A stretch of DNA of 8,480 bases from NCBI GenBank assembly GCA_964581505.1, contig CAZOOR010000083.1:1-8480 (forward strand), read 5' to 3'. Positions within the stretch are counted from its first letter, which is position 1, and every line of letters begins with the position of its first letter. Position numbers and translations under genes: made by a program. This document shows positions 8,197-8,480 of the stretch, in pieces. The notes beneath the pieces were generated by a model. That model made no database searches and had not been told where the DNA came from. It saw nothing but the letters and a program-made list of their open reading frames with translations. This DNA is from CAZOOR01 sp964581505. Its GTDB lineage: Bacteria; Bacteroidota; Ignavibacteria; Kapaibacteriales; UBA2268.

Positions 8197-8480
8197 AAAA
8201 ACTCCTTCAATTGTTAAAAAACATTTAGTTTTACATAAAATTAAATTGTATTATAGATCTCTTATAAATTAATAGTTCCATTAATCCCAATTTGGTTGCA
8301 TATTTTAATATATTTTTTTCTACAAAATCGCAGAATCAAAAATATTATAAAATAGTCTAATAGTATTTGTTCCATATTGCCTTAAACAAAGCAAAATTAC
8401 ACACTCAAAAACTTTTTAAATTCCTTTATTCGTATTAGTTTGCATACTTATAAGAATAAAAATTTCGTTTTTTGCAAAAC
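8197..8480. other. AT-rich leader/promoter region of the upstream gene
   Basis: This non-coding stretch precedes the upstream gene, and I find no credible gene in it. On the minus strand a perfect TATAAT lies at 8255-8250, about 54 bases before the ATG, but no good TTGACA-like -35 sits 16 to 18 bases upstream. It is a possible -10 only. A TAnnTTTG match (Bacteroidota -7 type) at 8344-8337 lacks the partner TTTG at the expected distance. The promoter is therefore not assigned with confidence. Confidence 0.45.
8202..8207 (-). promoter_or_regulatory. Shine-Dalgarno site of the upstream gene
   Basis: The minus strand reads AAGGAG, then TTTTT, then ATG at 8196: a strong anti-16S match with a five-base spacer. 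It decides the start codon over the in-frame Met at residue 12. Strong sites like this are uncommon in Bacteroidia, so it also bears on which lineage the DNA comes from. Confidence 0.8.

Noticed and set aside
8337..8344. TAnnTTTG Bacteroidota-type -7 match on the minus strand
   Set aside because: No TTTG at the expected 19-21 bases upstream, and such strings are frequent in this AT-rich stretch.

Overview
The window holds two very large, tandem, co-oriented genes on the minus strand and little else. Both encode multidomain secreted or surface proteins of the kind carried by bacteria with a type IX secretion system (T9SS). The complete upstream gene (8196 to 3751, 1481 codons) has a signal peptide, a GEVED-type domain, two CARDB-like domains, a long right-handed parallel beta-helix, four Ig-like domains and a C-terminal T9SS type A sorting domain. 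The downstream gene starts at 3383 and runs open through 1127 codons to the left edge of the window. It is a paralog with the same domain order, and its last domains lie outside the window.

The T9SS sorting domain places the organism in the Bacteroidota/Chlorobiota/Ignavibacteria (FCB) group. The DNA is AT-rich, with very AT-rich spacers. Both genes have a clear GGAG-type Shine-Dalgarno sequence five bases before the ATG. This is unusual for classical Bacteroidia, which mostly lack such sites, and points tentatively to a Chlorobiota/Ignavibacteria/Kapabacteria-like lineage. That placement is inference.

Layout from right to left, in the direction of transcription: 8480-8197 AT-rich leader; 8196-3751 first gene; 3725-3694 rho-independent terminator; 3700-3384 AT-rich spacer with no gene; 3383-1 second gene, 3' truncated by the window. 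The terminator and the 367-base spacer suggest two transcription units rather than a tight operon.

The two genes arose by duplication and have diverged unevenly. The junction after the beta-helix and the Ig region are nearly identical, including a 91-base block with no difference. The N-terminal GEVED domain and most beta-helix coils have diverged strongly. No enzymatic active site can be assigned. The most economical reading is a pair of large cell-surface or secreted adhesin/stalk-like or carbohydrate-binding proteins. I see no mobile element, CRISPR array, tRNA or rRNA, and no clearly new biological system beyond this diversifying paralog pair.
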